A DNA stretch of 64,000 bases, from NCBI RefSeq assembly GCF_040869045.1, contig NC_090320.1, forward strand, positions 120,661,112-120,725,111, written 5' to 3'. The stretch comes from Eurosta solidaginis. Taxonomy: Eukaryota; Arthropoda; Insecta; Diptera; Tephritidae. The translations under genes were made by a program, and so were the position numbers. This document shows, one piece after another, positions 32,899-45,081 of this stretch (position 1 is the stretch's first letter; every line of letters begins with the position of its first letter). The notes under the pieces were generated by a model. The model searched no databases. It was given only the letters and a program-made list of their open reading frames with translations, and was not told the DNA's origin.

Positions 32899-35800
32899 TT
32901 ACGGCTCTCTAGATCCCTGATCCTCTTCGCTGGATGGGAGTATCACTAGTTTAGTGAGAGGTCTTGTGACCTTTCCCTTTGCCGTCATGAGATCCACTAC
33001 TCTTACATCCGATCCCGGATGGAGGTTGATAACCCTCCCGAGCCTCCACTCATTAGGTTGCAGGTTGTCTTCTTTTATAACAACTAGATCGTCAAGCTTC
33101 ATGTCTGCTTTAGGTTGGCGCCATTTATTCCTTTTTTGAAGTTCGACGAGGTATTCCGTCTTCCATCGTCGACAAAAGGTGTGGTGTAGGGCCATTAGTC
33201 GCTGCCATCGGTTAATAATTGATGCGGGGTTTTCGTCCGCGTCTGGCTCCGGGGGTGCTAAGAGGTGTCCCCCTATTAAAAAGTGCCCCGGTGTTAGTGG
33301 TTCTAGGTCGGATGGTTGATTTGAAGAGGGCGTTAAGGGGTGGGAGTTGAGGCATGACTCTATCCTGCAAAGCAGGGTAGAGAATTCCTCAAAGGTGTAT
33401 TTAAGGTTGGATGCTACCCTTTTGAAGTGAAATTTAAAACTTTTCACTCCCGCTTCCCACAATCCCCCCATGTGAGGAGCCGACGCAGGAATAAAATGCC
33501 AGTTCAGATTTTGGTATGTATAGGTTGTTACTACCTCGGCGCGTGAGTCAGCTATGAAGGTTTTGAACTCCGCCCTGAGGGCTCTGGATGCTCCGACAAA
33601 ATTGGTTCCGTTGTCGGAATACACATTCTTCGGGCAGCCTCGTCGGGCGACGAATCTGGCAAAGGTCGCCAAGAATGACCGGGTGCTCAGATCGGTAGTC
33701 GCTTCCAAGTGGATGGCCTTAGTGGAGAAACACACAAAGAGGCGGACATATCCCTTGGACACGCGGCAGCCACGTCCTTGATAATTCTTTATCTCAAAGG
33801 GACCGGCAAAATCTACCCCGGTGTTAGTGAATGCCCGGGTATAGGTGGTTCGCTCGGTCGGTAGAATGCCCATCAATTGTGTTTGCGCCTGTTTCCTATG
33901 CACTGCGCATACCTTGCACTTGTGAATTTCTGATCGTATCATATTTTTTACGCGAGGTATCTAGTACTGTGTTCGGATCAGGCGCACCATAAGCTGATTC
34001 CCCCCATGTAACGAGATTTTATGGACAAATCGTATGATGAGACGAGACAGTCCACTATGATAGGGCAGAATTATGGGGTGGCGTTCGTTATACGAGAGGT
34101 CCTTGGACGCCTCGAGCCGCCCCCGACTCTGATTGTCTCGTCCTAATCGAGAAATGGGTGCAAGGATTGTAAATCGCTCTTTGGCTTGATTAACCCTTTT
34201 TCTTTGAGTGTTCTGTACTCCTCCGCATAATGGTTTCGTTGAGCATTGACGATCAGTCGACACATCGTTGCTTTGATCTCAATGGGTGAAATCGTCAGTG
34301 ATGTTTCATTGAAGGAGGTTTTGAGATGAGTCCTTTTGTAGAACCGTAGAACATAGGACACAACTCTTCAAGCACGGGAAAGGTCGGAAAACCTGTCTAC
34401 AATATCTTCGTCTTTACGGTTAACCGAGGTTGTGTGCGCTTGTAACCTTTTTTCTTCCATGGTTGTGGTGTAGCTTATTTCCTGGTTTGGCCATTTTTTG
34501 CCATCTTGCTGCAGCCAAGATGGGCCTTCCCACCACAGGGAATTGTTCACTAGCTCTTGCGCTAATAGCCCTCTACTGGCTAAGTCTGCAGGGTTTGACG
34601 CTGAGTCCACGGGACGCCAGTCCGTGTTCGCAACTTGGTCTATTATCTTTGTCACACGGTGGGCCACGAAGGTTGACCATTAACACGGAGGTTTCCGTAA
34701 CCAAGCTAAGACTATAGTTGAGTCAGTCCATAATAAGGTTTTATGTTTGCCTAAATTAAGGTTCTTGTTGATAGATTCTAGGGTTTCTGCAAGGAGAACT
34801 GCTCCACAAAGTTCTAGTCTTGGTAAGGAGATAGTCTTTACGGGCGCGACTCTTGATTTGGCTAACAGCAGGCTTACAAATAATGAGCAATTAATATTGA
34901 CGCGCAGGTAGACGGTGGCTGCGTATGCTTTTTCTGACGCGTCACAGAATCCGTGGATCTCCACTGTGGCTGTTGGTGAAAAGTGTACCCAGCGTGGGAT
35001 CTTAATTTTTTCTATGTGCTGGTAACTTTCAATGAAACTTTGCCACCGATCCAGCGAGACTGGCGACACGGTTTCATCCCAACCTGTTCCCTCTAACCAG
35101 ATGCCTTGCATCAACATTTTGGCGGTAACCACGAATGGTGCCAGCCACCCTAATGGGTCAAATAATTTTGCTATCGCCGACAGAATTTTCCGTTTTGTAA
35201 AGCTAGACTGTTCCTCTATGGGTTTCGTTTTGAAGTAAAAGGTATCTGAGTGGGCGTTCCACCTGATGCCAAGTGCTTTAACCATACTGGTATCCTCGAA
35301 GTCTAGGAAATCTTCGTTTAGGAGGTGAGCCTTTGGTAGGCCTTTAAGTAGTTTGTTGGAGTTGGCGGTCCATTTCCTCAGCGAGAATCCTGCTGTCCCC
35401 AGGGCTGTAGTTATTTGATCCCTTGCTTTAATGGTGTCGGTAATAGTGTGGCCTCCTGCTAGCACGTCGTCAACGTACATTGCATTTCGTAGTATATCTG
35501 ATGCTATAGGGTAGCTGTGTTCCACGTCGTCCGCTAACTGGAGCAGTGTTCGTATTGCAAGGTACGGTGCACAGTTAACTCCGAAGGTGACCGTTTTCAA
35601 ATCATATAGTTGTATAGGCTGCGTACTTTCTGTTCGGAATACAATCCGTTGGTACTTAGTGTGATCATCGTGCAACAGAATCTGTCTGTACATTTTTTCT
35701 ATGTCGCTGTTGAAGACAGAAAAGCCACCTTAATATGAGAATGGTTAAATCATTCTGTAGAACTGGCCCCGGATGGAGGATGTCGTTGAGGCTGACTCCG

Positions 35801-36600
35801 TTTGCAGTTGATGATGACGCATTGAACACCACTCTCACTTTGTGCTTTCTTCCTTTTTGACGGCATGATGTGGTAAAAAATAGGTATCACAGTCTTCAGC
35901 GGGGATGTGTGTTAGTACCCGGGACATATGCCCCAAGGTTTCATACTCTGCTAAGACCCTGTTGTATTCTGACTGTAATGGTGGGTCTTTAGCTAAACGC
36001 GTTTCCATTCGGAAAAATTGTGAACACGCAATTTTTAATGAGGGACCTAATTGTTTATATTTTGGAAATTCCTGTTTAAAAGGCAAGGATACAATATATT
36101 TACCCTTATCATTTCGAATCGTTGTGTTCTTATACAATTCTTCACAATACTTGTCATCATGGCTGTACGTTTTGTCCTTGGGGACTTCCTCTGTTTCCCA
36201 AAATGATCATAGCTCTCTGTCTAATTGCACTTCACTGACAAAGGACACATATTTCTCGCTGGGTGAGATTGTTTCGGTTTGGCCGGTCAATATCCAGCCG
36301 AATACCGTCTCTTGGGCTAGCAGTGTTCCTAACACGTCTTTTTTTATTCCCCCTAACATCACCTGTGCATAAATGTCGCCTCCTAATATCAGGTCGACTT
36401 GCTCATTGACAAAAAAACGTTTGTCAGCTAATACTAGGTTCGGGAAGGCCTGCATGGCCATAGCATCCACCTTGCATGTTGGTAGATTGCCAGTTAGTTG
36501 CGGAAGCACAAGCGTGGTGGTGGTAATGTTTATTGTCGGATCAATTGGAGACCGCAGTTGTATATGACACGCCTCCTTTACTTGTGCTGACACTTGATTG
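32899..36600 (-). pseudogene. BEL/Pao pol: protease, RT, RNase H, integrase (broken)
   Basis: Order on the minus strand: protease remnant (36593-36207; VDLILGGDIYAQVMLGGI, ETVFGWILTGQ) whose catalytic Asp region is deleted between LLGTARINM and QVSAQVKEA; N-terminal RT segment (36137-35835); RT/RNase H (about 35720-34680; NSDIEKMYRQILLHDDH, YVDDVLAGGHT, RWVHFSPTATVEIHGFCDAS, LLWTDSTIVLAWL); RNase H/connection (34667-34368; RPVDSASNPADLASRG); integrase zinc region (34361-33961; HGGNQLMVRLIRTQY); and integrase core and tail (33942-32899; GRGCRVSKGYVRLFVCFSTK, YSDNGTNFVGA, HMGGLWEAGVKSFK, LTPGHFLIG, WRLGRV). YVDD and HMGGLWE are typical of BEL/Pao. At least six breaks make it inactive. Confidence 0.88.
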
Positions 36601-38140
36601 GTGATGCCTGAAACATGCGCATATTGATGCGGGCCGTACCTAGTAAAACCCCTTTACTTGTGTTTGTAAAGCAGGCCTTGAAGTGGTTATTTCCATTGCT
36701 TTGGTTATTTCCAGTGCTTTGATTATTGGAATAGGTGCGCCTTTGTTGCGCTTGGGCTGATGGGCCAGGGTGGGTATTATTGTTGTTTGCGTTTTGGTTG
36801 GTGTCAGTTGCCTGAATATGTAGGAGCGTATGGTGTCTTTGTTGGCGGCCACCGTGGTGTGATGGTAGCGTGCTCCGCCTATCACACCGTATGCCCTGGG
36901 TTCAACTCCCGGGCAAAGCAACATCAAAATTTTAGAAATAAGGTTTTTCAATTAGAAGAAAATTTTTCTAAGCGGGGTCGCCCCTCGGCAGTGTTTGGCA
37001 AGCGCTCCGGGTGTATTTCTGCCATGAAAAAGCTCTCAGTGAAAACTCATCTGCCTTGCAGATGCCGTTCGGAGTCGGCATAAAACATGTAGGTCCCCTC
37101 CGGCCAATTTGTAGAGAAAATCAAGAGGAGCACGACGCAAATTGGAAGAGAAGCTCGGCCTTAGATCTCTTCGGAGGTTATCGCGCCTTACATTTATTTT
37201 TTTTTATATTGTGTCTTTGCTTGCAGGTGGCGCAATTGTAGGAGCTTGAACACCTGGACACAGTATGTCCTGAGGATAGGCAGTTAATACACCCTTTCTT
37301 GTTTTTAATGAAGGTGATTCTATCGGAAATCGCCAATGTGCGGTATTTCAGTTTTATTTTGAACCATTTGCTCCCATAAGGCTAGTGTGCTTTTTGGTAA
37401 TTTCGTTGAGCACAAATAAGTTATAATCGCAATTTGACACATCAATTTGATGTGTCTTTAAGGATGCGATACAGTTGTTGATGTCTCGCTGCAACTTTTT
37501 AATTGAAGTACCGCATTCCTTTTCGACCGCCTCTAAGCTGAACAGTGTCTTCAGCTGAGTATTCACTAGTATGCGTTTGTTTTCGTATCTGTCTACCAGA
37601 TTTTGCCACGCTATACCGAAACCTTCGTTTGTGAGTGGGCACTTTTGCACTATCTCTTTAGCCTCACCCTGGGTCTTTTGTATCAAGTGGTACAATCTCT
37701 CTACCGGGGTGAGTCGCTTATTTAAAATATATATGGCCGTAAAGAGGTATCTGAATGTAGGCCAAGATAAGTAATCTCCTTTGAACCCATCAGTGTCACA
37801 CGGGGGTAGACGCATATTTGTATCCCTTTCGTGCTGTTCTTAGGGTCGGGTTTGTTGAATGTGGCCTGTCGCGTTGATATGTTTGACATGCAACGCAAGT
37901 AGACTGCGTAAGCACTTTTGTGTTTTATCTTAACAGCTGATATGTTTTTTCCCTCTAGAGAGTCCCCAGCTAATATTTCATCATGGGCTGTTTTTGCTTT
38001 TTTCCACTTTGCCTTAACTCTTCTTGCTGGATAGCCAGAGTGTACTTGGTATGCTCAGAGTCGGGTGTGGAGTTGAAGTCCGCTTCAAACTCTATGACTT
38101 CATCAGCCATCCTGATGTAATTTTCCATCGCTTTCGACAT
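36601..38140 (-). pseudogene. BEL/Pao gag (broken, SINE-interrupted)
   Basis: ATG at 38140 (MSKAMENYIRMADEVIEFEA). After a frameshift near 38015 the frame runs through KIKHKSAYAVYLRCMSN to the conserved BEL gag block DTDGFKGDYLSWPTFRYLFT (37800-37740), AKEIVQKCPLTNEGFGIAWQ and NCDYNLFVLNEITKKH (37440-37400), with another frameshift near 37360. Zinc knuckles follow (CINCLSSGHTVSRC and CATCKQRH, 37290-37222); then the SINE interrupts, and the Asn/Gln-rich C-terminus resumes at 36832. Inactive. Confidence 0.82.
36842..37210 (+). mobile_element. tRNA-derived SINE
   Basis: 369 bp, flanked by GTGTCTTTG (36833-36841 and 37211-37219). A tRNA-like head has box A TGGTGTGATGG (36855-36865) and box B GGTTCAACTCC (36899-36909), spaced as in a tRNA. 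A ~260 bp body follows and ends in a T-rich tail. I recall this body (GTGTTTGGCAAGCGCTCCGG, CTCGGCCTTAGATCTCTTCG) as abundant in tephritid flies. It interrupts BEL gag right after the second zinc knuckle. Confidence 0.85.
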
Positions 38141-38882
38141 GGTATCAGTACTGAGATTAAGGGCAAAATGGATCTAACTTGTTAATAGGGTAGCTCACGA
38201 AGGCACGTTCAACTTAAGACAGGATGATGTAGCTAGTGGGTATATGCCCAATATAATGGATTGCCGCCAAGGGGTAAACACGCAAATTATTCTCTGTGTA
38301 TAAATTTTTTCAGCTAATTGTGCTTTATGCGAACGCTCTTGTCACCCAACTCACCGCAGTGTTACTGTTGTGTGTATAAGAAGATAAGGTTAAGTGACTT
38401 TGATTTAATGGCAGTAACGCTGATTTATGTCAGAACTTAAAGAACTGGTTAAATTTATTACACTTATGTAAGTGTTTAATGGTTCTAAAATATTGGCAGT
38501 GACTTGCGATGAAGTGCGTTACAGTGTTGTTGCAAATAAATTGCCACACTACAGTGAAGAGTGGGGTTATGTTGAATTTGTGCAGCTGGTTGCGATATTC
38601 CTCGAAAATATGCGCTACAGCAAACAAAATACCAAATCAAAAGACTTTATGTAAATCTGTGTGACTTAGTTACCACACATACGTATAATTGTTTGGTTTT
38701 TATTTACAAAATCGCGATATTGGTACGCCGGGAAGTTAGTATATGTAAATTCCCTACTTGTGCAAAAAACAAAAAAAATCGAACTCAAACCACGTACCTT
38801 TGTGCCTTTGTTGACCGCTCGTTTTTGTTTGCTGGCGTAATGCTTGTCGCTTTTGAAACACCCAGGTGGTGCTAACTGCTAA

Positions 38883-39045
38883 CTTTTGAAACGCTTTTGT
38901 GTGGTGCTGCTAACTGCTAGCTTTTGAAACGCTTTTGTGTGGTGCTGCTAACTGCTAGCTTTTGAAACGCTTTTGTGTGGTTGTATTGATGGTTGCTTTT
39001 GCTGCTAACGGCTAGCTTTTGAAACGCTTTTGTGTGCTGTGGTTA
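38883..39045 (-). repeat. 38 bp tandem repeats in the BEL leader
   Basis: CTTTTGAAACGCTTTTGTGT with GGTGCTGCTAACTGCTAG recurs at 38883, 38921 and 38959 (38 bp period) and once more at 39016. They lie between the primer-binding site and gag, where packaging or regulatory repeats can occur. Function unknown. Confidence 0.8.
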
Positions 39046-39103
39046 TCCAGTTGGTCGCTGGTAATTCAATCGTTTCTGTAATTATTCCGGCGTAGTAGGA
39101 CCA

Positions 39104-39650
39104 TGTAAAAACCTCTTGGGGCTTCGATAGCTCATGTGAGTTCCCAAGGGGTTTTTGCACTCGTTGAAAAAAGAGAAAAAAGGAAAAGAACACACAGCAG
39201 ATTAAATTCAAGAATTTAACAATTTAATTATTTTCAGTTCAAAGCTAACTCACAATATATATACAAAAGCTAATTCACAGTTTGATTAATTATACATAGG
39301 TTAAGTTATACAAGCGAAAAGAAAAATCTTACCTATAACAGGGCTGATGGCTGCAGTGATCACGGAGCTTTCCAAAAAAGAAGTGAAAGGGTTTCTTTCT
39401 TGTAAAACGCGTTCACCCTTCAATTCCGTCGAAAAGCGGTTTTGAGGGGTAATTGAACGAAAGTAAGTTAAATTTGGAAAGTTAAATTGGAAAGTCGCGC
39501 AGCAATACGTACACATACGCCTGCACGGACATATATATAGCCGTTGGTGTTAGTGCGCGAAAGTAGATAGAAGCAAACACAGATAGTTTACATTAGGCTG
39601 GGTCACTATTGGCCGTGCTCATTCTTGGGTTTAGCTTGATGGCCTAAACA
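39104..39650 (-). repeat. 5' LTR of the BEL element
   Basis: 547 bp, uninterrupted reference copy of the LTR. Followed on the right by CTATG. Primer-binding site TGGTCCTACTACGCC abuts it at 39087-39103 on the minus strand. Confidence 0.88.
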
Positions 39651-39655
39651 CTATG

Positions 39656-40070
39656 TAATAAAAAAATAAGAAAAAAGAAAAAGGAGAAAAGTGAAAATAT
39701 TTACATACAGATATAAGAAAGCTATAAGGAAAAGCAAAAATTAAAGAAAAATTTTAAAATGGAAATTTGTAAAAAAGGAAAAAAAGGGGCAATGAAATGT
39801 AGGCCAAAGAAATGAAAGCATAGATCACAAAGTGATTAAAAAATGTGAAATCGAAGTCGTTCAAAAAGAAAATATAAACTATTTTTAATTGCTTCTTTAC
39901 GAAAATATTAAATCATTAGAAAAAATAAATTTTAGTGAATATGAAAAAAGAAGGTATACACTTTTGTTACATTTGAGTTGAAGTCAAACGATTTGAAACA
40001 AATAAGTAATAAAAGTCTTAAAGGATTTAAAAAAAGCAAACGCAGAAATGAGCCATAATTAAATAGAAAC
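39656..40070. other. A-rich non-coding stretch
   Basis: Very A-rich on the + strand, no ORF or motif recognised. Confidence 0.5.
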
Positions 40071-41483
40071 AAGTAAGGAAGGCTAAGATCGGGTGTAACC
40101 GAACATTACATACTCAGTTGAGAGCTATGGAGACAAAATAAGGTAAAATCACCATGTAGAAAAATGAACCTAGGGTAATGCTGGAATGTGTTTGTATGAC
40201 ATGTGTATCAAGTGGAAGGTATTAAAGAGTATTTTAAGAGGGAGTGGGTAATAGTTCTATAGGTGAACGCCATTTAGGGATATCGCCATAAAGGTGGACC
40301 AGGGCTGACCCTAGAATTTGTTTGTACGACTTTTTTATTTACTTCTACTTAATATGGTAGGTGTCACACCCATTTTACAAAATTTTTTTCTAAAGTTATA
40401 TTTTGCGTCAATAAACCAATCCAATTACCATGTTTCATCCCTTTTTCCGTATTTGGTATAGAATTATGGCATTTTTTAAATTTTTCGTAACTTTCGAAAA
40501 AGTGGGCGTGGTCATAGTCGGATTTCGTCCATTTTTTACACCAATACAAAGTGAGTTCAGATAAGTACGAGAACTGAGTTTAGTAAAGATATATCGATTT
40601 TTGCTCAAGTTATCGTATTAACGGCCGAGCGGAAGGACAGACGGGACGACTGTTTAAAAAAACTGGGCGTGACTTCAACCGATTTCGCCCTTTTTCACAG
40701 AAAACAGTTATCGTCCTAGAATCTAAGCCCCTACCAAATGTCACAAGTATCCAAGACAAATTAAATGAAAAAGGGCAGAGCCACGCCCATTTTGAAATTT
40801 TCTTTTATTTTTGTATTTTATTGCACCATATCATTACTGGAGTCGAATGTTGACATAATTTACTTATATACTGTAAAGATATTGAATTTTTTGTTAACAT
40901 CTAACTTTAAAAAAATTTTTTTTTTAAGTGGGCGTGGTCGTTCTCCGATTTTGCTCATTTTTATTAAGCATACATATAGTAATAGGAGTAATATTCCTGC
41001 CAAATTTAATCATGATATCTTCAACGACTCCCAAATTACAGCTTGCAAAACTATTAAATGACCTTCTTTTAAAAGTGGGCGGTGCCACGCCAAAATTTTA
41101 CTAATTTTCTATTCTGCGTCATACCTACCAAGTTTCATCGCCTTGTCTGTCTTTGGCAATGAATTATCGCATTTTTTCTGTTTTTCGAAACATTCGATAT
41201 CGAAAAAGTGGGTCCGATATCGTTCATTTTAAATAGAGGTCTGAGATTAGTGCCCAGGAACCTACATAACAAATTTCATCAAGATACCTCAAAATTTACT
41301 CAAGTTATCGTGTTAACGGACAGACGGACGGACGGACATGGCTCAATCAAATTTTTTTTCGATACTGGTGAATTTGATATATGGAAGTCTATATCTATCT
41401 CGATTCCTTTATACCTGTACAACCAACCGTTATCCAATCAAAGTTAATATACTCTGTGAGCTCTGCTCAACTGCGTATAAAAA
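40071..41483 (+). repeat. DINE-like non-autonomous repeat, copy 1
   Basis: Begins AAGTAAGGAAGGCTAAGATC, has a hairpin-like CGGGTGTAACCGAA and ATACTCAGTTGAG near the left end, and ends CTGCTCAACTGCGTATAAAA, so ACTCAGTTGAG is inverted at the two ends. A (GGAC)n run precedes the right end (about 41320). Many short GTGGGCGTGG/CCACGCCC blocks occur inside. Terminal short inverted motif, hairpin and (GTCY)n microsatellite resemble the DINE-1/mini-me Helitron-derived repeats of flies. No coding potential. Confidence 0.7.
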
Positions 41484-41717
41484 TGTTATAACATATAACC
41501 AGCCGCTTAGCAGATAAAATGAATTAAATGCAACTGAAATTAATTAAACAACACAGCATATTCGACACATTATTAACTAAATTTCCAAAAAAGTAAATAC
41601 GTAAATATCACACCACAAAAACAAAAGTGTTTAAGCTTACGAAACAGTCTTACCATACAAGCAATACACAAAAACATAAAAGAGAGTCGATAATATAAAA
41701 AAAAAAAAAAACAAAAC

Positions 41718-44466
41718 AAGTAAGGAAGGCTAAGTTCGGGTGTAACCGAACATTACATACTCAGTTGAGAACTGTGGAGACAAAATAAGGGAAAATCACC
41801 ATGTTGTAAAAAGAACCTAGGGTAACCCTGGAATGTGTTTGTATGACATGTGTATCAAATGGAAGGTATTAAAGAGTATTTTAGGAGGAAGTGGGCCATA
41901 GTTCTATAGATGGACGCCATTTCGGGATATCGCCATAAAGATGGACCAGGCATGACTCTAGAATTTGTTTGTACGATATGAGTATCAAATGAAATGTGTT
42001 AATAATAATTTTAAAAGGGAGTGGGCCTAATTTCTATAGGTGGACGCCTTTTCGAGATATCGCCATAAAGGTGGACCAGGGGTGACTCTAGAATTTATTT
42101 TGTACGATATGGGTATCAAATGAAAGGTATTAATGAGTATTTTACAAGGGCGTGGGCCTAAGTTCTATAGATGGACGCCATTTCGAGATATCGTCATAAA
42201 GATGGACCAGGGGTGACTCTAGAATTTGTTTGTACGATATGAGTATCAAATGAAAGGTGTTAATGAGTATTTTAAGAGGGCGTGGGCCTTAGTTCTATAT
42301 GTGGACGCCTCTTCGAGATATCGCCATAAAGGTGGGCCAGGGGTGACTCTAGAATTTGTTTGTACTATATGGGTATCAAATGAAAGGTGTTAATGAGTAT
42401 TTTAAAAGGGAGTGGGCCTTAGTTCTATAGGTGGACGCCTTTTCGGATTATCGTTATAAAAGTGGACCAGGGTTGACTCTAGAATGCGTTTGTACAATAT
42501 GGGTATCAAACGAAAGGTGATAATAAGTGTTTTAAAAGGGAGAGGGCCTTAGTTCTATGGGTGGACGCCTTTTCGGGATATCGCCATAAACGTGGCCCAG
42601 GGGTGACTCTTAGAATGCGTTTGTACAATATGGGTATCAAACGAAAGGTGTTAATGAGTACTTTTTAAAGGGCGTGGGCCTTAGTTCTATAGGTGGACGC
42701 CTTTTCAAGATATCGCCATAAAGGTGGACCAGGGGTGACTCTAGAATTTGTTTGTACGATATGGGTATCAAATGAAAGGTGTTAATGAGTATTTTGAAAG
42801 GGAGTGGGCCTTAGTTCTATAGGTGGATGCGTTTTCGAGATATCGCCATAAAGGTGGGCCAGGGGTGACTCTAGAATTTTTTTGTACGATATGGGTATCA
42901 AATGAAAGGTGTTAATGAGTATTTTAAAAAGGAGTGGGCCTAAGTTCTATATGTGGACGCCTTTTCGAGATATCGCCTTAAAAGTGGACCAGGGGTGACT
43001 CTAGAATGTGTTTGTACGATATGGGTATTAAATTAAAGGTATTAATGAGGGTTTTAAAAGGGAGTGGCCCTTAGTTGTATATGTGAAGGCGTTTTCGAGA
43101 TATCGACCAAAATGTGGACCAGGGTGATCCAGAACATCATCTGTCGGGTACCGCTAATTTATTTATATATGTAATATCACGAACAGTATTCCTTCCAAGA
43201 TTCCAAGGGCTTTTGATTTCGCCCTGCAAAACTTTTTCATTTTCTTCTAGTTAATATGGTAGGTGTCACACCTATTTTACCAAGTTTTTTTCTAAAGTTA
43301 TATTTTGCGTCAATTGACCAATACAATTACCATGTTTCATTCCTTTTTTCGTATTTGGTATATAATTGTGGCATTTTTTTCATTTTTCGTAATTTTCGAT
43401 ATCGAAAAAGTGGGCGTGGTCATAGTCGGATTTCGGCCATTTTTTACACCAATACAAAGTGAGTTCAGATAAGTACGTGAACTGAGTTTAGTAAAGATAT
43501 ATCGATTTTTGCTCAAGTTATCGTGTTAACGGCCGAGCGGAAGGACAGACGGTCAACTGTGTATAAAAACTGGGTGTGGCTTCAACCGATTTCGCCCTTT
43601 TTCACAGAAAACAGTTATCGTCCTAGAATCTAAGGCTCTACCAAATTTCACAAAGATTGATAAATTTTTTTTGACGTATGGCATTAAAAGTATCCTAGAC
43701 AAATTAAATGAAAAAGGGCGGAGCCACGCCCATTTTGAAATTTCCTTTTATTTTTGTATTTTGTTGCAACATATCATTACTGGAGTTGAATGTTGACATC
43801 ATTCACTTATATACTGTAAAGATATTAACTTTTCTTTTAAAATTTGAAATAAAAAATTTTTTTTTTAAAAAGTGGGCGTGGTCGTTCTCCGATTTTGCTA
43901 ATTTTTATTACGCAGACATATAGTAATAAGAGTAACGTTCTTGCCAAACTTCATCGTGATATCTTCAACGACTGCCAAATTACAGCTTGCAAAACTTCTA
44001 AATTACCTTCTTTTAAAAGTGGGCGGTGCCACGCCCGTTGTCCAAAAGTTTACTAGTCTTCCATTCTGCGTCATAAGTTCAACTCACCTACCAAGTTTCA
44101 TCGCTTAATCCGTATTTGGTAATGAATTATCGCACTTTTTCGATTTTTCGAAACTTTCGACATCGAAAAAGTGGGCGTGGTTATTATCCGATATCGTTCA
44201 TTTTAAATAGCGATCTGAGATGAGTGCCCAGGAATCTAAATACTAAATTTCATTAAGATACCTCAAAATTTACTCAAGTTATCGTGTTAACTGGCAGACG
44301 GACGGACGGACGGACGGACATGGCTCAATCGAATTTTTTTCGATACTGATGATTTTGATATATGGAAGTCTATATCTATCTCGATTCCTTTATACCTGTG
44401 CAACCAACCGTTAGCCAATCAAAGTTAATATACTCTGTGAGCTCTGCTCAACTGAGTATAAAAAAA
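41718..44466 (+). repeat. DINE-like non-autonomous repeat, copy 2 (expanded)
   Basis: Direct copy of 40071-41483 with the same ends (AAGTAAGGAAGGC..., ...CAACTGAGTATAAAA) and (GGAC)n run at 44292-44320, but nearly twice as long because of the internal 130 bp array. Confidence 0.8.
41850..43130 (+). repeat. 130 bp satellite-like array, about ten monomers
   Basis: The phrase GGTGGACCAGGGGTGACTCT recurs at 41941, 42071, 42201, 42331, 42461, 42591, 42721, 42851, 42981 and about 43113, a steady 130 bp step. Each monomer also contains TATGGGTATCAAATGAAAGG and GGGCCTTAGTTCTATAGGTG. Copy 1 of the host repeat has only one to two monomers. Confidence 0.92.
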
Positions 44467-44738
44467 TTTATAAAAGAAAATTGTTCGTAAAGTTACGTTT
44501 AAACAAACAAACAAACAAAAACGGAACATTTCATTTAGCTAGAAAAGTTATATATATTACATACGCACATTGCATAATTGAAAATGCAGAAAAATATATG
44601 CAAAAAAAAAAATATATATATATATATATGTAGTTCGCCAAACATCTGTCAAAATTTTTCAATGTTGAAAATGAAAAGTTAGAGATATTAGGGGCGAAAT
44701 CAGTTAAGCAGTGTTGCCTTTCAATATTCGTTTTTATC

Positions 44739-44933
44739 CATGGCGGAACGACACAAGGTGGCAGCATGGTGACATACCTACAAACATAAATAAAAATTCA
44801 ATGTACTTTGTTTTTGTAAATTCGATGGACAAATGTCAAAATCGTACTGCGCCGGAAGTTGATGTATCAAATCAAATAAAAAAAAGTTTATAATCAGCTG
44901 TCCCATGCTGCCACCTTGTATCGTTCCGCCATG
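44739..44933. mobile_element. hAT-like MITE
   Basis: 195 bp with ~31 bp TIRs (CATGGCGGAACGACACAAGG... and its complement at the right, with one mismatch) and an 8 bp duplication TTTTTATC (44731-44738, 44934-44941). An 8 bp duplication with CA-starting TIRs fits hAT. No ORF. Confidence 0.85.
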
Positions 44934-45081
44934 TTTTTATCCTAATGAAGAAATTCTCCAACTGGACCTACATATCTGTGCTTTGCGTTTGGTAGCCATT
45001 TGGCTACCATGGGAGGAAAGGGTTAAATTAAGTTCGATGCGAACATTTTATTAGATTGTGCTGATTATGTCTGATTAAGTA

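Larger units (their letters stand above)
27394..39650 (-). mobile_element. BEL/Pao LTR retrotransposon, composite, 12.26 kb
   Basis: LTRs at 39104-39650 (5') and 27394-28684 (3', interrupted) are near-identical. CTATG directly precedes the left LTR (27389-27393) and directly follows the right LTR (39651-39655), so both LTRs belong to one insertion. On the minus strand inside: primer-binding site TGGTCCTACTACGCC at the LTR edge, leader with 38 bp repeats, a broken gag-pol of BEL type (38140-32899), an antisense UBE2O-like host fragment, an intact gag-protease ORF (30233-28977) of a different BEL-type family, and a polypurine tract AAGGGGGGCCGGCA next to the 3' LTR. Secondary insertions are a foldback element in the 3' LTR and a SINE in gag. 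Confidence 0.85.
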
